This document shows, in pieces, positions 8,747 through 17,316 of a DNA stretch of 64,000 nt (position 1 is the first letter of the stretch; each line of letters opens with the position of its first letter). The position numbers and the translations under genes are program-made. The stretch is from Algoriphagus sp. PAP.12. Lineage in GTDB: Bacteria > Bacteroidota > Bacteroidia > Cytophagales > Cyclobacteriaceae. Where the stretch lies: the NCBI RefSeq assembly GCF_026652115.1, contig NZ_JAPPSQ010000005.1, positions 186,001 to 250,000 of the forward strand, given 5' to 3'. Under the pieces are notes generated by a model. That model was not told the DNA's origin and made no database searches. It was given only the letters and a program-made list of their open reading frames with translations.

Positions 8747-11521
8747 TTAATCCTTCAAGAAATCCCGAAGAACATAATTTAATATGCCTCCATTCTTATA
8801 GTAGGCTATCTCAACTTCTGAATCCAGCCTTGATTTGACCTGGAATGTTTTCTCGTCTCCTGTTGAAGATTTTACCTTCACCTCAAGATTTTGACCAGGA
8901 GTCAATCCGGATTCAATTCCTGTAATCGTGAATTCTTCCCTTCCTGTGAGGTTCAAAGAGGCTGCATTTTCTCCTTTCAAGAATTGCATTGGCAAAACAC
9001 CCATTCCAACCAAATTGGATCTATGGATTCTTTCATAGCTTTCGGCAATCACGGCTTTAACACCCAAAAGATTGGTTCCTTTGGCAGCCCAATCACGTGA
9101 TGAACCGGATCCATATTCTTTTCCAGCCAAGACGATCAAAGGTGTTTTATTGGCCTGATACTTTTGGGAAGCATCAAATACGGTCATTTCTTCACCCGTA
9201 GGAATATAGCTGGTAAATCCTCCTTCCTGAGCAGCTAGTTGATTTTTGATACGAACATTGGCAAAGGTGCCTCTAACCATCACCTCATCATTTCCACGTC
9301 GAGAGCCATATGAGTTAAAATCCGGTCTTTGAACTCCCCTACCAACCAAATATTGGCCTGCCGGAGTATTTTCTCTAAATGATCCTGCAGGAGAAATATG
9401 GTCTGTGGTGATCGAATCCCCCAACTTCAAAAGTACATGCGCATTGATGATATCTGTAGGTTCAGGCACATCCACGGAAATTCCCTTGAAAAAGGGAGCT
9501 TCTTTGATATAAGTTGATTGGTCATCCCAAGGGTAAATCTCCCCTTCGCCAGATTCCAGTTTCTTCCAAATTTCATTTCCTTCGAAAATCTCACCATAAC
9601 TTTTTTGATAATCCCCCGGAGAAAGAACCTGTCTGGAAATCTCATCGATTTCCTCCTGTGTCGGCCAAATGTCTTTCAAATAAACAGGCTCCAAATTCGG
9701 ATCATAACCGACCGGCTCATTGTATAAATCGATATCTACTCTACCAGCTAAAGCATAAACTACCACAAGCATAGGAGACATCAAATAATTCATTTTCACT
9801 TGGGGGTGAACTCTTGCTTCAAAGTTTCTATTCCCCGAAAGAACTGAAGCTACAACCAAATCATTATCCTCAACAGCAGCGGCAATATGTGATGGCAATG
9901 GACCTGAGTTCCCGATACAAGAAGTACATCCGTAACCTACTGTATGGAATTTCAAACCTTCCAAATCATCCATCAGTCCCGCTTTTTCCAAATAATCAGT
10001 CACAACTTTGGATCCCGGAGCCAAAGATGTTTTTACCCACGGCTTGACATCCAGTCCTTTTTCGATGGCTTTTCTAGCAACCAAACCCGCTCCCAACATG
10101 ACCGAAGGATTCGAAGTATTGGTACAAGAAGTGATAGCAGCGATGACAATCGAGCCGTCATGAAGCTCGAACTTTTCATTATGGAGATCCACTGTGACGG
10201 ATTTCAATCCATCCTTGATTTTTGTTTCCTGACTTGCTTCTATAGCCACATTGGCTGGAGCGGGAGTTTCCTGGCCTCCTCCATCATTGAACCAGCGACT
10301 TGCTTCTCTTTTGTCCATTGGAATATAGTCTCTCCCATGAACAGACTTCAAAAGCTCTTGAAATTTGGGTTTGAAATTTCTAACCAAGATTTTGTCCTGA
10401 GGGCGTTTGGGACCGGAAACAGTAGCTTCTACAGTACCTAAATCCAATTCAACCAGTGAAGAATACTGAATCAAATCTTCGTCTTTTCTCCATAACAAAT
10501 TGGCCTTGCAGTAATCCTCCACCAATTGAATTTGGGAAGCACTTCTGTTTGTTTTTGCCATATAATCCAAGGTCCTTTCATCAATTGGGAAGTAGGTGAC
10601 TGTACAGCCAAACTCAGGTGACATATTAGAAATAGTTGCTCGATCAGGAACCGAAAGCGAATCCAAACCTGGACCAAAAACCTCCACAAACTTCCCAACG
10701 ACTCCATGCTTTCGAAGCAATTCAGTAATGGTCAAAACCATATCCGTGGCTGTAGTTCCTGCAGGAAGTTTTCCTGTCAGCTTCAACCCCACTACCTCAG
10801 GCATAATAAAGTAAATTGGTTGCCCCAAAAGAGCCGCTTCAGCTTCTATTCCACCTACTCCCCAGCCAACAACTCCAATCCCATTGACCATTGGAGTGTG
10901 AGAATCTGTTCCAACAAGTGTATCTGGGAATGCTTTTCCATCTCGAGTAATCACTCCATGAGCCAAATATTCCAAATTGACTTGATGGCAAATTCCCATT
11001 CCCGGAGGCACTACCGAGAAGTTATTAAAGGACTTTTGAGCCCATTTCAGAAATTGATAACGCTCCTTATTTCTTTTATATTCTACTTCTACGTTCTTCT
11101 GATAACTGTAATTGGTTCCAAAATAATCTACAACAACTGAGTGATCAATAACCAAATCAACAGGGATTAAAGGGTTTAATTTGGCAGGATCTTTTCCTTT
11201 TCTTTTTGCTTCGGACCGTAAAGAGGCTATATCAACCACAGCTGGTACACCTGTAAAATCCTGCATCAATACCCTCGCAGGCTTATATGGAATATCTTTA
11301 TCAGAGGCCTTCGGACTCCAATTTAAAATAGTCTCCAAGTGCTCTTTGGTAATTGCAAAATCATCAAAATTTCGAAGTGCATTTTCTAAAAGAATTCGGA
11401 TCGAAAAAGGTAAATGTTTTACCTTTTTACCAGAATTTTGAAGCTTCTCTAAGCTCCAGTAAGTAAATTCCCCACTGGATGTCTTCAAACTGGATTTAAT
11501 GGAATAAGGATCTAGATTCAT
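8747..11521 (-). CDS. acnA: Aconitate hydratase (AcnA/IRP1-type)
   Basis: TCA-cycle citrate/isocitrate isomerase with a [4Fe-4S] cluster; cytoplasmic. At 924 residues it matches the AcnA/IRP1 class and not AcnB. Cluster ligands are visible as Cys466 (TSCTNTSNPS) and Cys532/Cys535 (GYGCTSCIGNSG). The swivel domain carries YGSGSSRDWAAKGT near residue 800. It is a single gene: its own terminator follows, and upstream it diverges from the 11,672 gene across 150 bases. An aconitase regulatory RNA-binding role, known for some relatives, cannot be judged here. Confidence 0.97.
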   Translation of the reverse strand: MNLDPYSIKSSLKTSSGEFTYWSLEKLQNSGKKVKHLPFSIRILLENALRNFDDFAITKEHLETILNWSPKASDKDIPYKPARVLMQDFTGVPAVVDIASLRSEAKRKGKDPAKLNPLIPVDLVIDHSVVVDYFGTNYSYQKNVEVEYKRNKERYQFLKWAQKSFNNFSVVPPGMGICHQVNLEYLAHGVITRDGKAFPDTLVGTDSHTPMVNGIGVVGWGVGGIEAEAALLGQPIYFIMPEVVGLKLTGKLPAGTTATDMVLTITELLRKHGVVGKFVEVFGPGLDSLSVPDRATISNMSPEFGCTVTYFPIDERTLDYMAKTNRSASQIQLVEDYCKANLLWRKDEDLIQYSSLVELDLGTVEATVSGPKRPQDKILVRNFKPKFQELLKSVHGRDYIPMDKREASRWFNDGGGQETPAPANVAIEASQETKIKDGLKSVTVDLHNEKFELHDGSIVIAAITSCTNTSNPSVMLGAGLVARKAIEKGLDVKPWVKTSLAPGSKVVTDYLEKAGLMDDLEGLKFHTVGYGCTSCIGNSGPLPSHIAAAVEDNDLVVASVLSGNRNFEARVHPQVKMNYLMSPMLVVVYALAGRVDIDLYNEPVGYDPNLEPVYLKDIWPTQEEIDEISRQVLSPGDYQKSYGEIFEGNEIWKKLESGEGEIYPWDDQSTYIKEAPFFKGISVDVPEPTDIINAHVLLKLGDSITTDHISPAGSFRENTPAGQYLVGRGVQRPDFNSYGSRRGNDEVMVRGTFANVRIKNQLAAQEGGFTSYIPTGEEMTVFDASQKYQANKTPLIVLAGKEYGSGSSRDWAAKGTNLLGVKAVIAESYERIHRSNLVGMGVLPMQFLKGENAASLNLTGREEFTITGIESGLTPGQNLEVKVKSSTGDEKTFQVKSRLDSEVEIAYYKNGGILNYVLRDFLKD

Positions 11522-11671
11522 AATAAAAAGAATTATGGGTTTAAAACAATTTCTAAATAATCAACTGAAATAAAGGCTATTGAATTCTCCTGATCCATAA
11601 AAGGTATCTATTTTTAAGAAAATTATCGGCTATTTAGATTAAATCTCAAAGCAAAATCACCAAAGCTACCT

Positions 11672-12727
11672 ATGAACCTTCTAAGAATCCTCAGTGGATT
11701 TTTCTTCTTGGCTACTTTTTTTCCGCTTTTCAAATCAGATAAATGGTGGGTTCGAGTATTTGACTATCCAAGACTTCAAAAACTAACCATCCTGATTCTA
11801 ATTAGTTTAGGATGGGGTATTTATTCTGATTACAGCAAACTAGAACCATGGATTTGGTTAGGATTGATAGGAATTGCTGTTTTCTACCTTGGATATCAGG
11901 TTTTCCCTTTTACTCCATTCGGAAAGAAAATGATCAAAAAAGTTCCTTATGCAGCCGATCAAGGCATTCACATCTTGGTTTCAAATGTTTATCAGTACAA
12001 TACAAAATACCAAAAGCTTTTGAACCTTGTTCAAATCGAGCGTCCAGATATTCTTTTCTTTGTAGAAACCGATTCCAAATGGGAAAAAGCTTTACATCCT
12101 TTAGAAAAGGACTACCCTTTTACTATTAAAATCCCGCTAGAGAACACCTACGGATTACTTTTTTATTCCAAGCTGAAAATTAGGAGACAGGAAATTCACT
12201 ATTTGATTGATCCTGAAATTCCTTCTTTAGAATTGGATATTGAATTGAGAAATGGGAATTTGATCACAATATTTGCCATCCATCCTACTCCACCAGTACC
12301 GGGTGAAAACCTGAAAAGTACCGACCGTGATGCCGAAATCCTCATTGTAGGTGAGAAGGCAAAATCCAACAAGCTCCCTTCTTTAGTAATCGGAGATCTG
12401 AATGATGTGGCTTGGAGCTATACCACTGAGTTATTTCTCAAAATCTCAGAAATGGCTGATCCAAGACGAGGGAGAGGTACCTACAATACCTTCCATTCCC
12501 ATTATCCTATATTCAGATGGCCCCTAGATCATGTATTTCTCAGTAAGGATTTTGGGCTTAGTAAATTGAAAATCCATCGAAATATCGGCTCCGACCATTT
12601 TCCAATTAGTATTAAAGCGGTATTAATTCCCGAGAAAACAGTAGAGCCAATTAAAGCCAACGGGGATGAAAAAAAAGAAGCCCGTCTGAAGATTTCCAAC
12701 GGGCTTGAATCTAGTTCAAAAGATTAA
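11672..12727 (+). CDS. Membrane-anchored endonuclease/exonuclease/phosphatase family protein
   Basis: EEP-fold hydrolase; family members cleave nucleic acids, sphingomyelin or inositol phosphates, and the substrate here is unknown. Three N-terminal hydrophobic stretches (about residues 3-22, 38-54 and 58-77) anchor it in the inner membrane, with the catalytic domain from about residue 95. Visible active-site motifs are SNVYQYN, the acidic residue in LFFVETD, the His of FAIHPTPP, VIGDLND, DHVFLS and SDHFPI, so the enzyme looks intact. The last 16 codons contain the terminator hairpin of the convergent mlaEFD unit, and the stop overlaps the mlaD stop by 4 bases. Confidence 0.8.
   Translation: MNLLRILSGFFFLATFFPLFKSDKWWVRVFDYPRLQKLTILILISLGWGIYSDYSKLEPWIWLGLIGIAVFYLGYQVFPFTPFGKKMIKKVPYAADQGIHILVSNVYQYNTKYQKLLNLVQIERPDILFFVETDSKWEKALHPLEKDYPFTIKIPLENTYGLLFYSKLKIRRQEIHYLIDPEIPSLELDIELRNGNLITIFAIHPTPPVPGENLKSTDRDAEILIVGEKAKSNKLPSLVIGDLNDVAWSYTTELFLKISEMADPRRGRGTYNTFHSHYPIFRWPLDHVFLSKDFGLSKLKIHRNIGSDHFPISIKAVLIPEKTVEPIKANGDEKKEARLKISNGLESSSKD
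12678..12706 (-). terminator. mlaEFD terminator inside the convergent gene's coding sequence
   Basis: AAGCCCGT and ACGGGCTT form an 8-bp stem around a 13-base loop. On the minus strand the stem is followed by a run of T (complement of the A run at 12,669-12,676). It lies fully within the 3' end of the 11,672-12,727 gene. Confidence 0.8.
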
Positions 12728-13701
12728 TTTCCTTCTTTCTCTTCGGCTTTTGCTTTTCGCTTGAAGCCTTTTCTGAACGGCCAGGTATATTCTAAAGCTT
12801 CTAATCCTCTGTTGAGATTGTAGGTTGCAGAATCTGTATTTTCTAAGGTGCTCTTCAAGTATTCAGCGAATTCTGGATCATTTAATAGCATTCCTAATGA
12901 ATTGTTTGGATCATCCAATTTGGAAGAAATCTCACTCAGTTTTGCAGTCAACTCTTCTGTATTAGTAGCTGAAGATCTAAAGCTCGCGACAGTTGCTCTC
13001 AATTCAGAAGCCATGGTAGTATCAGTTACCAAATCATTGAACAAATTTCCTTCTTGGTTCAATTTAGAAGTAAACTTGTTTAAATCTGTCAGCATTTGAT
13101 TGCTGTTGATACTTGCTCTATTCAGGTTGGTAATGATAGCTCTGAAGTTTTCAGCTAGGGTAGAATCTGTCATCACAGCACCTACAATGCCTTCTCCAGC
13201 TGCTAATTTCCCTGTCAATACTTTCAGATCATTGGTGATATCCACCAGGTTTTTGTTGTTTTCCTGAAGAGTCTCCATCATTTTATCTGTATCCAAAGGC
13301 ATTACAGACTCCAATCTATCACCATCCTCTACCGGTGGAGCCAATGTAGTACCCCCGTAGATTACGATAATTTTATTCCCAATCAGACCATCTGAGCTTA
13401 ATGTTGCCTTTGAATCTTTTCGGATAAATTCTCGAACCTCTTCCTCTACATTCATTTCGATTTCTACCTGAGAATCTCCATAAAAGTTGATTTTTCTAAC
13501 TGTACCGATTTTCACACCTGAAAACCAAACATTGTTGCCGGGCTGAAGACCTCCGATATCATCAAATACAGCCTTAAGCTGAATCGCTTTTACAAATTTC
13601 TTTTGCTGGCCACCAAGTGTCATTACACCGGCAACCAAAATAGCGATCCCTAAAAAGACAAAAATGCCTACTATTACAGACCGTTTGTTTTCACCTCTCA
13701 T
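12724..13701 (-). CDS. mlaD: MlaD-family MCE-domain lipid-transport protein
   Basis: Substrate-binding component of an Mla-like ABC system that moves phospholipids between inner and outer membrane. It has one N-terminal membrane helix (about residues 9-30), an MCE domain at about 38-115 containing the AVFDDIGGLQPGNNVWFSGVKIG-type core, and a long helical region (about 140-310). The 325-residue length is longer than E. coli MlaD (about 180) but usual for Bacteroidota. Its ATG overlaps the stop of mlaF by 4 bases (ATGA), and the order E-F-D is the classical one. Confidence 0.9.
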   Translation of the reverse strand: MRGENKRSVIVGIFVFLGIAILVAGVMTLGGQQKKFVKAIQLKAVFDDIGGLQPGNNVWFSGVKIGTVRKINFYGDSQVEIEMNVEEEVREFIRKDSKATLSSDGLIGNKIIVIYGGTTLAPPVEDGDRLESVMPLDTDKMMETLQENNKNLVDITNDLKVLTGKLAAGEGIVGAVMTDSTLAENFRAIITNLNRASINSNQMLTDLNKFTSKLNQEGNLFNDLVTDTTMASELRATVASFRSSATNTEELTAKLSEISSKLDDPNNSLGMLLNDPEFAEYLKSTLENTDSATYNLNRGLEALEYTWPFRKGFKRKAKAEEKEGN

Positions 13702-14450
13702 GATTCTATAAAATTATAATCGTAGAATGATTTCACTCGTTTATCTTCCGCATGCGGAAATACTTCTTCAAATGTCCCTATAGAACTAAACTGACCATCT
13801 AGCAAAACTGCCATTCGGTCTCCAGTCATCTTTGCACAGGTCAAATCGTGGGTAATGACAATGGATGTAGTTTTATAGCGCTCTCTTACTTCATTTATCA
13901 AATTGTTGATGTCCACACAGGTAATTGGATCCAATCCTGCAGTCGGTTCATCATAAAGCATAATCTCTGGATTCAGAATCAAGGTTCTCGCTACACCAAT
14001 ACGCTTTTTTTGCCCCCCTGAAAGCTCAGAAGGCATTTGGTTGATCGTATTAGGTAGACCTACAGCGTCCAACAACTCCTCGATTCTCATTGTAATCTCC
14101 TTCTTTGTCAGATTTTTGATATTTCTAACCAAAGGAAATTCCATATTTTCTCTGACCGTCATGGAATCATATAGAGCCGAATTCTGGAATGAAAAACCGA
14201 TTTTCAATCTCAATTCATTCAATTCCTTGGTAGCCAATTGAGAAACCTCTTTTCCCAAGACATTCATTTGTCCTTTGTCTTGCTTCAAAAGCCCCACCAT
14301 GATCTTGATCAGGACTGATTTACCGGTACCGGATCTACCTAGTACCACCAAGTTTTCCTCTCGGAAAAGGTCCAAATCAACACCTTTGAGGACATGAAGG
14401 TCTCCAAAGCTTTTGTACAGATCTCTGATTTCTACAACTTTTTCTGCCAT
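13698..14450 (-). CDS. mlaF: Mla-type ABC transporter ATPase
   Basis: Cytoplasmic ATPase that powers the MlaE permease. Walker A GRSGTGKS is at residues 38-45, the ABC signature is LSGGQKKR, and Walker B is IMLYDEPTAGLDP. The 250-residue length is typical. The gene starts 2 bases after mlaE ends and overlaps mlaD by 4 bases, so the unit is tightly coupled. Family and role follow from sequence and gene order; the direction of lipid movement is not shown. Confidence 0.93.
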   Translation of the reverse strand: MAEKVVEIRDLYKSFGDLHVLKGVDLDLFREENLVVLGRSGTGKSVLIKIMVGLLKQDKGQMNVLGKEVSQLATKELNELRLKIGFSFQNSALYDSMTVRENMEFPLVRNIKNLTKKEITMRIEELLDAVGLPNTINQMPSELSGGQKKRIGVARTLILNPEIMLYDEPTAGLDPITCVDINNLINEVRERYKTTSIVITHDLTCAKMTGDRMAVLLDGQFSSIGTFEEVFPHAEDKRVKSFYDYNFIES

Positions 14451-14452
14451 GA

Positions 14453-15250
14453 TCAGAATGTTCTAATTGCGTTGACTACCTGAAGGACTAACAATTCCTC
14501 AATGAATATCAGGAACATAGAAATTACTACAGCTGAGTTGGCTGCTCTACCAACACCTTCGGTTCCTTTGGAGGAATGATAACCTTTATAACAGCCCACT
14601 ATTCCAATAGTAAATCCAAATAGCAATGACTTCAATACTGAAGACCATATATCCAAGAAAGAAATAGATTCAAATACCTGAAAAAAGAAGGTAGATAAAC
14701 TGACCAACTCATTGGAGTTCACATTGAGAAAGGACCCCATCAAAGCGACAAAGTCAGTATACAACACCAAAATTGGTATCATAAAGGTCGTGGCTAGAAC
14801 CCGTGTCACCACCAAAAACTTAAATGGATTGGTGGCAGAAACCTCCATCGCATCAATTTGCTCGGTAACTTTCATGGAGCCAATCTCTGCACCAATACTT
14901 GATCCGACTTTACCTGCCGCGATCAATGCAGTAACCAATGGTCCCATTGCACGAACTACAGCAATTGAGATCAAAGAGGGTAACCATGATGTAGCCCCAA
15001 ACTCCGAAAGTGAGGGTCTAGACTGGTTTGTAAATACAATTCCTACGATAAATCCTGTCAATGAAATCAATGGAAGTGATTCCACACCGATCCTATAACA
15101 CTGATGAATTACTTCTTTGAACTCATAGGGAGGTAGAAAGACTTCTTTCCAAAATCGCCTAACAAAGTTCCAAGCATCAGCTAGACCAGTAAAAAACTTA
15201 TCGATTTTTTTTGAAAGCAAAGGCTTTCTATCATCCGATTCTTCGGCCAT
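14453..15250 (-). CDS. mlaE: Mla-type ABC transporter permease
   Basis: Inner-membrane permease of the lipid-transport system. It is 265 residues with about five hydrophobic segments, and carries the MlaE-type core AAGKVGSSIGAEIGSMKVTEQIDAM, split here over about residues 118-142, the signature of the family. It is the first gene of the E-F-D unit. A good promoter (TTG-N19-TAATTTTG on the minus strand) lies about 60 bases upstream. The N-terminal ~45 residues are polar and basic, a little longer than in the E. coli protein. Confidence 0.92.
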   Translation of the reverse strand: MAEESDDRKPLLSKKIDKFFTGLADAWNFVRRFWKEVFLPPYEFKEVIHQCYRIGVESLPLISLTGFIVGIVFTNQSRPSLSEFGATSWLPSLISIAVVRAMGPLVTALIAAGKVGSSIGAEIGSMKVTEQIDAMEVSATNPFKFLVVTRVLATTFMIPILVLYTDFVALMGSFLNVNSNELVSLSTFFFQVFESISFLDIWSSVLKSLLFGFTIGIVGCYKGYHSSKGTEGVGRAANSAVVISMFLIFIEELLVLQVVNAIRTF

Positions 15251-15309
15251 AATTCCTTCAATCTTTTCAGTTTAATTAGAATCCAGGAATGGAAGCAATG
15301 CAAAGAAAA

Positions 15310-15339
15310 CAAAATTAAAACCAACCATTACCTTCACAA
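15310..15339 (-). promoter_or_regulatory. Promoter of mlaEFD
   Basis: Minus-strand TTG (complement of 15,337-15,339), 19 bases, then TAATTTTG (complement of 15,310-15,317). This is the full -33/-7 pattern of Bacteroidota sigma-A promoters. Confidence 0.55.
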
Positions 15340-15521
15340 GATTTTTTTTGAAGAAGTAAAATAAGAAGGCTTTAGTATTAAATTCTAAAATATTAATTAT
15401 TTCAAAATATAATTTGTTTATTAAATATTTTTTCGTAAAATCATTCTAAAATTCTTTGATTATCAAAGAAAATACCAAAGCTACCACAGAGTAATTTTTA
15501 TTCACCAAAATCATCATGATT

Positions 15522-16562
15522 ATGAAAAAGATACTCTCACTTATAGTTTTCCTTTCATTATACTTTCCTACTGTAGCGCAAAATTCTTTTAATGGGGAAA
15601 ATTCTCACACTGCCACTAAATCCAATATATTAAAAGAAAAATCTCCAATTGGGATCGAAAATCTAATTTTTAAAAGAAGGGCAAATCACAAAATTCAAAG
15701 AGTAACTCTCCCAATTACATCCATAACAAAATCAGAAATTGAAGAAAAAGGACGCATTGGATTAGAGGTGCTTCCCAACATCGCTTTAGGAAATACTGGG
15801 AAGTCTCACAATCCTACTTTTCAGATTAGAGGTACTGCAAACATAACCGAAAAATTGGTGATAATTAACGGCACAAGAACCTTTTTGAACTACAGTCAAA
15901 AATCAGAAATTAATGAAGAACAATTAAAGATTATCGTCCTAGAAATGGTAGAAAACCATGATCCGAAAACGACTATTCAGATTAGTGATGTGGGCAAATA
16001 TTTAGATGAAAATTTTAAGAATGTTGAGACAATATTCACTCCTACCAACTATGTAAATTGGGATGATTATGGCTATGTCAAAGGACAAGGAAAATCAGAA
16101 TTTGAGCTTGAAAATTTAATCGGTTACTACTATCAAGATGCTCCTGATGAAGAGGGAAAATTGTATCAATATATTCAGGTAAAACCCATTAATTTTTATG
16201 CCAGTGTAGGCTTCAATTACTTCGTAGGAAAGAACGAATCAAACTCAGGATTTGATTATAAATATCCAGGATTTGGAGTTGCAACATTGAACGGAGGAGT
16301 CAGTTTCAATCCCTGTTTGAGAGGTGGAATTCAAGCAGAAATTGGACCTGCTTTGGAGCTATATGATGGAGGTTCTAGCTTTGGTTTTAATGCGAGAATT
16401 GGCGGCTTTTATGACCTTAAAAGTCCTGAAGAAAAAATTGCTGAAACTCTATACTATGGAAAGGCTCAACCTCATTGGTCACTGGTCGGAGGCTTCAATT
16501 ATTACAATACTTCAAGCAGTGGATATACCACTTTGAGTGCAGGTGTCAGATATCAATTTTAA
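15522..16562 (+). CDS. Small outer-membrane beta protein with a TonB-plug-like segment
   Basis: I do not recognise a named family. The 346-residue product (ATG at 15,522; a second possible ATG is 6 bases upstream) starts with a signal peptide ending ...FPTVAQ. Residues ~65-125 resemble the plug region of SusC/TonB receptors: ITSITKSEIEEKG, then LPNIALGN, FQIRGTANI and LVIINGTR. The rest is rich in alternating aromatic strands (VGFNYFVG, GGVSFNPC, ARIGGFYDL) and ends in VRYQF, a beta-barrel-like final strand. It is too short for a 22-strand receptor. It is a single gene with a 265-base AT-rich leader region, and could be a pseudo-receptor or a distinct barrel family. Confidence 0.55.
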   Translation: MKKILSLIVFLSLYFPTVAQNSFNGENSHTATKSNILKEKSPIGIENLIFKRRANHKIQRVTLPITSITKSEIEEKGRIGLEVLPNIALGNTGKSHNPTFQIRGTANITEKLVIINGTRTFLNYSQKSEINEEQLKIIVLEMVENHDPKTTIQISDVGKYLDENFKNVETIFTPTNYVNWDDYGYVKGQGKSEFELENLIGYYYQDAPDEEGKLYQYIQVKPINFYASVGFNYFVGKNESNSGFDYKYPGFGVATLNGGVSFNPCLRGGIQAEIGPALELYDGGSSFGFNARIGGFYDLKSPEEKIAETLYYGKAQPHWSLVGGFNYYNTSSSGYTTLSAGVRYQF

Positions 16563-16564
16563 TC

Positions 16565-16930
16565 TCAGTTTTCACTAGAAACTAATTCCAATAACAACTC
16601 CCAATTCTCCTTCGAAAGTGGCTTTTCCAAAACCCCTTTTACCCTTGAATACTGACTTGATTTTTTAAGATCATCTGAAGAAACATGCCCCGTTATAAAG
16701 ACAATTGGAGCATCGGAATTATTGATAAATTCTTCTACAAAATCCCATCCAGATCCGCCTTCCAAATTCAAATCAGAAAGAATTAAACTGGCTGAGTTTC
16801 CTTGTAACCAATTATTAAGTTCTTCTGCATTTTCAAAAAATTCTGATGTAGACCCTGGCAGGTTCAGCTTGATCAATTTCTTCATCAGCAAGTGCTGAAT
16901 CTTGTCATCATCCAAATAAACTATAGTCAT
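16565..16930 (-). CDS. Single-domain response regulator (CheY-like)
   Basis: Stand-alone receiver domain of 121 residues without an output domain, so it acts by protein contact or as a phosphorelay node. Acidic residues D7/D8, phospho-acceptor D53 (LILSDLNLEGG), T80 (VFITGH) and K103 (LEKPLS) are all in place. The stop lies 2 bases from the stop of the convergent outer-membrane protein. No histidine kinase is encoded in the window, so its partner must be elsewhere. Confidence 0.88.
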   Translation of the reverse strand: MTIVYLDDDKIQHLLMKKLIKLNLPGSTSEFFENAEELNNWLQGNSASLILSDLNLEGGSGWDFVEEFINNSDAPIVFITGHVSSDDLKKSSQYSRVKGVLEKPLSKENWELLLELVSSEN

Positions 16931-17316
16931 GCTCTAATCGGTTTTACAAATCCTTGCCTCAGATTAATCTAAGACTTAAAAATCTAATTGACTTCCCTAA
17001 AACTAATTCTATTTATCCAATTAATAATACCACTCAAATACAAACAAACGACTTAAGTCTTGTCTAAAAAAATTAGGCCGCTCTAATTTTGTTTTCTCTA
17101 AATCGATCATATTATTCTTTTTATCAATGATTTAAATAATTTTATATAAAGTATAAACTCAATCAAAAAATCACTCTAATCCTCTTAAAAATTCAATAAA
17201 CGAATATTCCTAAATCAAGTTAAAAACAACTTTTAGGCCAATTAATAAACTCTAGTTAGGACGATAGATTTTAGCTATTATACGTATTTTGCCAAGCAAA
17301 TTATTAAGAGCTCACT
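16931..17316 (+). other. AT-rich intergenic region, 386 bases
   Basis: Divergent spacer between the response regulator and the DUF389 gene. It is very AT-rich and holds no plausible open frame or tRNA. TATTTTG at 17,285-17,291 is one base short of the -7 consensus and could serve the DUF389 gene. I see nothing else that I can support. Confidence 0.5.

Noticed and set aside
10706..11140. Plus-strand open frame opposite acnA
   Set aside because: Antisense to conserved aconitase sequence; the translation looks random and rich in Ser, Asn and His.
14712..15098. Plus-strand open frame opposite mlaE
   Set aside because: Mirror frame of the MlaE helices; no start context and no family resemblance.
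17285..17291. TATTTTG as promoter of the DUF389 gene
   Set aside because: One base short of TAnnTTTG and without a -33 TTG; kept only as a remark.
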